DNA from: Antitrichia curtipendula
Taxonomy: Eukaryota > Streptophyta > Bryopsida > Hypnales > Leucodontaceae
NCBI GenBank assembly: GCA_951230915.1
Contig: OX579641.1
Coordinates: 16,346,254-16,410,253, forward strand
Direction: 5' to 3'
DNA length: 64,000 nucleotides
In this document: positions 58,319 through 64,000 of the stretch, in pieces
How the letters are laid out: every line of letters begins with the position of its first letter
How positions within the stretch are numbered: the first letter of the stretch is position 1
Position numbers and translations under genes: made by a program
Notes under the pieces: model-generated
Databases searched by the model: none
Seen by the model: only the letters and a program-made list of their open reading frames with translations
What the model was told of the DNA's origin: nothing

Positions 58319-61300
58319 GTTGATAAGTTCTTCTCAAGCATCTTTGTCTTATTGATGACTCCTTCACCAACCTCAATACTTGAATTCAATTCATAGATTC
58401 TTCCTTGGCATCTAGCAAAGCATGAAAGTTTCTCTTCTTTGCATGGGGAGGACCATTGCACGATGACTGTGCAATATTATGGGAACTTCGAGGAGTTAGA
58501 TGGATGACATATGGGCTAAAAATAACTTAAATTTATTTTTGACTACTACAAGTTTATAAGAAATTTAGGAATCCATAATTATTTAGCTAGATTTGATAGC
58601 AATTTTATTAAATACTGCTAGAAATCCCATTGTGGTTACATAGAAAATCAAAATATTCTTCAAAATCTTTAAGAATTGATAGCTTCAACTAAAATGTTGG
58701 AACTATGTTAGTAAAAAATGAAAAATAGAAAGATTGTTTTAATAGCCCTTGAAATGCTTTCATTTGTCATATTAGTGCATGTGATTCTAATTTCTTAAAT
58801 GGCACATTATTTTCATCTTTAATTCCTAACCCCTAAAGTTCCAAGGCCCTTTTTTTCCAAAAAACACTAAAAACTGCCAATTTTGGTGGATTCATCCAAG
58901 AAAGTAGAAAAAACATTTTTTTAAGAATCTAACCGCAGTATCTTCTACTTCACTTGCCTGGAATCATGTGATAAAAACTCCACCAAATTTGACAATACGG
59001 ATTGCTTCAAAGTTGGACAAAAAGTGTTTTTTTTAAGAACATCGTTAGATTGCCCAAAAAACAAGATCATCCATAACTTTCTCATCACTAGTCCAAATAG
59101 AATGATTCAAGGTTTTACATGTAGATAAAAATGTGATGTGTTAGGAAAAAATATTAAAAATTATTTTGACCTTTTGTGATTTTTTTTGGGTTGCTTGCCC
59201 ACCTTTGTTTTTGGCTTTTTGTGAAATAAATTTTGCTTTCAAGTATTGATTGAAATAAAAAATTATATTCCCCCAAAGCTTATGTGTTTTTCTAGCTTTA
59301 CAAAAAGTTTTAGAAAATTATGATGAATATTGAGACCATATGAACCCCTACCCAAAGTTGCATTTTGGCCCTTCAAGAGTTCCTCGGCAAGTACCTATGA
59401 TCCCACTGAAGAACTCTTGAAGGTTTGCGCAATTACCTATGATCTCAATTTTTGGCAGGATTTATTGACTTTTTTTTCAAGATAGAAAATTGATTAGCTT
59501 TTAAAAAATATAATTTTTATTTCAATTGGTACCCGTATTAAAAGTTATGCCACAATAAGCTCCAAAACAAGCAAGGATGGGCAACAAAAAATCCACTAAA
59601 ATAATATTTTTTTAAATTTATTTCTTTTAGATTATATTTTTTCCTATAAAGAAAATTTCGATTCCTTCTATTTGGATAATGTAAAAATTTTGAAGCTTTT
59701 TGTTTTGTAGGCAATCTTAGCAAATTTTTGAGAAAATAATGTATTGAATTTGTTTATAAACTCAATTTTAAGAATTTGAAAAAAAGTTGCACATTGTTTG
59801 GACTTTTTTCTAGATTAATCTCACCATTAGTATTAGTCTATTTCAATTCCATCTCATAACTATCAGCAATTTAGTTTTTCCTTCTATCTTGTACCTACTT
59901 TTACTTAATAATTTTTCAAAGAATAATAAAAATCACGAGGGGGTTTTTTGGTTTTTTTTTAAACTCTCAACTTAATTCTTCAACATAAAAAATTTTAATT
60001 CACAATTTGTAGTACAAATTCTTTAGTTAAGAGGATTCAAAGTCTAATAATTTTGTTAGGTTAGGATTAAAAAAGATTCATTTGCTTCAATTTAAACACT
60101 TATATTATGTGATTGATATAGTCAAAAATTTTAAAATTTCTTCCAAAAATTCTCACATTAGTCTAGTGCAAGATCTTATGTTTGAATTAATTCCACTTCA
60201 ATCAAAAGTTTGAAATAATTTATCCGGTAATGCCCAAGAGGCTAAAAGGTGGCCTTTGAATGACATTTAGCTCTTCTAAAAGATAGAAGAAAGTGTTTTT
60301 TTCATCCAAGCTTTTTGGAAACTAGGTTGAATACTTTTATAAGAAGGTGGTGTTGGAAATGAAGTCCTCTCTATGGTGTTGTTGATTTTTCTACATAGGA
60401 AGATGCTTAATCTACATATCACCATGAACTTAATCTTCACTTTTATCTTAAAAAAATCATCATAATTTATAAATTTTACAAAAAAATATAATTTTTTTAT
60501 GATTGACATGTGATTTCATATATGAAAAATAAAACTAGAATAAAAAAATTCTAAGAATAGATAATCACAATATAAAAACATATAGAATATAAGGATTTTG
60601 CATTTCGTCTTTATGATCATAGGCTTGTCTTTTCAAGGTCAATGGATCATTTTGCAATGTGCATTGGGACATCAATTTTATTATGTATTTTTTAGTAGCC
60701 ATACTATTGTAGTAAACAAGAGCACTTTTAGATGTTGGTTATATTCACTTTAGAACTCAAATGCTTTTATTATGCACCTCACAAGTAGCTTTTAAACATC
60801 AACCCTAAGTCCCTAATCTAATATTTTTGAGCTCACTATACCAAAAATCGAATATTCAAGTGTATATTCATCCTTTTGGAATAGGTGATTATTATTATAT
60901 ATGATGGAGAGTCTTTCTTGGAGAATAATTTTGAAGTGTGAAGCGTCTTGGAAATTCTCAAGAAAACAACTTTTGTCCAATACAAAGATCTCCTTTACAT
61001 TTTGAGATTTTTCATTCAAAATTTGAAAGGATTATGAAAAAATTATCTATAGGCAAGGATTTTTATAATCTCTGCACGGGAGATCCTTCCAAATTGTTAC
61101 AACCCCTAAGATTGTATTCTTTGTTAGGATTAATTTTTACATTAGTTTTTTGGATGAATTAATGAGATTTCATTCATATTTTTCATGCATCATTATCATT
61201 CATGGGTGTAGCTGTAAGTATCATTATCACTCCTTATATCACCCTATTTAAGATCCCTTCTTGAATAGCACAAAAAAACTGAAAAACAAACCTTGTCCTT

Positions 61301-61660
61301 TTATGCTTATGTCTTAAAAAAAGTCCTAATTTATACGGATCAATATTGCCACAATGTTGGATTAGTAAATATGGAATTCAATTGAAGATAATTACTATAC
61401 ATATTAGTCAGCCAAATATTGCATCCCATAGCAATACTACTAACTTGCATTGATTGGAAAATCACGTGATTTTGTGATGCGCATCAATATGGAAGTACAC
61501 ATTGCTTTGGATAAAATCAATATAATGTGGTCTACATTATTTTTGCACTATCTTGAAATAGTATATTTGTAATCCAAAGTTCATCCAACTTTTAGACAAG
61601 ATTTATCCAAATGATTGCACTAATCAAACCACATTCATGTGAAGGTCAATAAGGTGAATG
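58319..61660. other. AT-rich intergenic DNA with a decayed TTAA-type element
   Basis: No gene supported. About 58830-59390 is a degenerate copy of the 580-bp family (CCCCTAAAGTTCC start preceded by CTAA, eroded right end). About 59440-60240 resembles the 924-bp family in decayed form (TTTCAATTGGTACCCG, CTAGATTAATCTCACC, GTCTAGTGCAAGATCTTATG). Confidence 0.5.
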
Positions 61661-61662
61661 TA

Positions 61663-61934
61663 AGGTGGGTACACCCAAAACCGCCACTTTTTGCTATTGA
61701 GCCTAGTTACTACTATTAGACTGGTCAAATTTTCATATATTCTTGTTGGCAAGTGAAAGGAGGTTCCAATGCACCAGAGAACGTGGCATTTGGACATCGT
61801 ATGCAAAAGTTATTAAGGTTCAAAGTTTGTTTCTGAAAGCGCTCCATCCAAATAGGTACATAGCTAATTTTGGAAATGTACACAATCTGTAGATGGCGCT
61901 TTAAGGTCAAGTGCCATTTTGGGGGTACCTACCT
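61663..61934. mobile_element. TA-flanked AGGTR-type MITE, 272 bp
   Basis: Flanked by TA at 61661-61662 and 61935-61936. The left end AGGTGGGTACACCCAAAACC pairs with the right end (reverse complement AGGTAGGTACCCCCAAAATG). Non-coding. Confidence 0.7.
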
Positions 61935-61936
61935 TA

Positions 61937-63026
61937 TATGGTTTTCAATCCTTTCAAGAAAAGTAACATACCTCTAAACAAATTTGATGAATATAAATAT
62001 TTTAAGTGGATTCACCCCTAAGTGCTCTACTGTCCATTGGGTAGATGATGAATGTCCGGATGAATGCTGTACAAAGTGCACTTCATTCAATTAATATTCT
62101 TTGAGGAAGCATCAAGGAAAATCATACAGCATATCTATAGAAAGAAGAAATAGTGCTCTACATGAGTCAATGCCATAGGAATTTCAGAGAAATTTAAATT
62201 ATTTACTATAAATTTTAAAAGAATAATCTTCATATCTTCAATTTGAGCACTTAGGAAATGAAAATCATTTGAGCACTTAGGAAATCAAAATTCAATGACT
62301 TCTTATAGCTTTTTGAAGTTCAATTATATTTCAAACCATCGCTCCTTGTAATCATGGACCAAGTAGTATATTTCTAAATCAAAGATCTTTAATTATTCTA
62401 CATCTCATACGGATTGGTTATGAATGCACTAAGGTAAATCATTCCATGACAATCAAAATACCCATTTTATACACCTAGCAAATAACCCATCAAAGTCTTA
62501 CATCAACCCATGACAAATTTTTTTCAATAAATGAGATTTGGGCTACATGAGGTTGAATTAGTATCCACAATCAATGTCTTGGAGGACAGTAATAGGGAGA
62601 TTAATGATTGCAATAGGAACTTCCACCTTTCGAGTGTAAATTTGTTACATGAAGTGATTTTTTTAGACCATCATATTGAGGCCATATTAGGAAATTTTGT
62701 GACCACTTTAGGTGAATAAGATGACCATTATGGATACACTTTTTGTTGGTTTTGGAGTAGTCTAGAGACTAATTTGGACCAATAAGACAACACACTTCAA
62801 AAATTCATAACAAATTCAGACTTAGTTGGAAAAATATTATTTTTTCAATTTCTTTTTCCATTTCTCATATTTATCTTTGTTTGAAAAACAAATTAAAAAA
62901 TTTCAACAATGGCGTGAAGACAAACTAGTAAAATTGCTAGTCATGGGGTGGTTTGATTTACTAGAAACACGTTCACAAGCTTATGTCTACCCATTTTATT
63001 TCTTCAATATTGAACTCAAAGAAGCC
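61937..63026. other. AT-rich intergenic DNA, no gene seen
   Basis: Short ORFs only (up to 73 codons). A reversed fragment of the 7735/8357 repeat lies around 62040-62130. Confidence 0.5.
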
Positions 63027-63030
63027 CTAA

Positions 63031-63935
63031 CCCCTAAAGTTCCTTGACTATGTTATCACCAAAAACACTCAAAAATTGCCATTTTAGTACAAGTATCAAA
63101 TTTTGAAAATATCATTTTCGGACACATATAACCATAGGATCTTGTATTTTGCTAGGTTGAAAAGATGTGGATAAAATTTCAAATTTTTTCACCATGTAGA
63201 TTGCAAGATATTAGCGTTTGAAGTGACAAAAAAATATTTTTTGGTCTTTGTAAAAAATCTGGTAGCTGCATTTCACAAGGTCACATTTGTATGAAAAAAT
63301 GTCCAAAATGGTGGTACTTCTTTAGATTCATTCTTCGAGGAAAGTTGGCTACGTGTTTGAAAATGTTCAGATCATTTGGAGATGTACAACATATAGGAAA
63401 TAAATAATAAGTAGAAAGATGTATAGAATGATTCAAAATACAAAATTGTTAACAATTTATTTATGAAATTGAAAAATGCCAATCCCAATGGTTGAAATGT
63501 TGTAATAAACAATCTACACTCTATGTTTTTATTTTTTCTCAAAATATTGAAAATTGAGTAAAATAAAGGACTTCAAAGTTTATTTTAGAGTAGAGAATCC
63601 ATAATTGCCCGCAAACTAAAACACCTCATAACTCTTGATTTGTTGATCGAAATGGAATGATTTAAGTTTATATATATAAACTATTTCTAATTTTTATTTT
63701 TGAAAAATTTGATTTTTGAAGATTAGCCCGAACTGCCCGAGTTGAGAAACAAACCACATATTAGGCCATAACTTTGACTCATATTTCCAAATGTCCTAAA
63801 ATTTAGTGCACATGAAAGATATTCCTCATCCACACCTTCTATTCAAATTTGGGCTAAAAATATGAAAATCTCTAATCACATGTACCTGCCCAAATTTTCT
63901 ATGTTGCCAAAAAACGCAGCTTGGTCCTTTAGGGG
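63031..63935. mobile_element. piggyBac-like MITE, 905 bp
   Basis: Preceded by CTAA (a TTAA variant), followed by TTAA (63936-63939). Ends are CCCCTAAAGTTCC and GGTCCTTTAGGGG. Homologous in reverse orientation to 44583-45502. Contains the family's conserved module GATCTTGTAT and GATTGCAAGATATTAGCG. Confidence 0.7.
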
Positions 63936-64000
63936 TTAAGATAAACCTGCCTATTATATGCAAAACACCCATGATAGGCACTTAGGAATTGACACATTAA

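Noticed and set aside
1..64000. LTR retrotransposons, CRISPR arrays, rRNA or organellar insertions
   Set aside because: No reverse transcriptase or integrase motifs, no paired LTRs, no spacer-repeat pattern and no rRNA-like stretches were seen by eye.

Overview
This 64 kb window looks like nuclear DNA from a plant, probably an early-diverging land plant such as a bryophyte or lycophyte. The evidence is a plant-type AP2/ERF transcription factor, GT-AG introns, very AT-rich intergenic DNA, and abundant short inverted-repeat transposons. The placement below 'plant' is inference. There is no operon structure, CRISPR array or rRNA, no tRNA I can support, and no recognisable LTR retrotransposon.

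Only two host genes can be supported. An 11-exon gene on the + strand (14149-20834) assembles in phase across ten introns into a 1046-aa protein. It has N-terminal membrane segments, TPR-like helices, an Ala-rich coiled coil, a heavy-metal-associated (HMA) domain and a long Pro-Glu-Pro-Ala tail. Tandem repeats fill its upstream region (13141-14030) and intron 1. A single-exon AP2/ERF gene lies on the - strand (36738-38192), with a minisatellite upstream of it (about 38975-40165).

The most interesting region is 48036-58316. It is a pogo/Tc1-mariner-like transposon (TA target duplication, 22-bp terminal inverted repeats) whose transposase ORF is split by a second, 8016-bp transposon. The inner element has a 15-bp inverted repeat (CTCGGGGAGTGCACT) and an 8-bp target duplication (ATTGCTGG). 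Removing it with one duplication copy restores an open 419-codon frame. The inner element carries a very long DDE-type transposase-like ORF resembling P-element transposases, with two zinc-finger-like motifs, and a second ORF of 168 codons. Each of these ORFs is broken by one in-frame TGA that a CGA-to-TGA change would explain.

The remaining DNA is mostly short non-autonomous elements of several types. (a) A large related group has TTAA target sites and CCCCTAAAG / CTTTAGGGG ends (piggyBac-like). One is nested in another, and a paralogous empty site occurs in the same window. (b) Two short elements have ends nearly matching the pogo-like element. (c) A group has TA target sites and AGGTR / YACCT ends. 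(d) One is a CACTA-type foldback with a 3-bp duplication. Several minisatellites lie between these elements. Stretches without a supported gene are noted individually.
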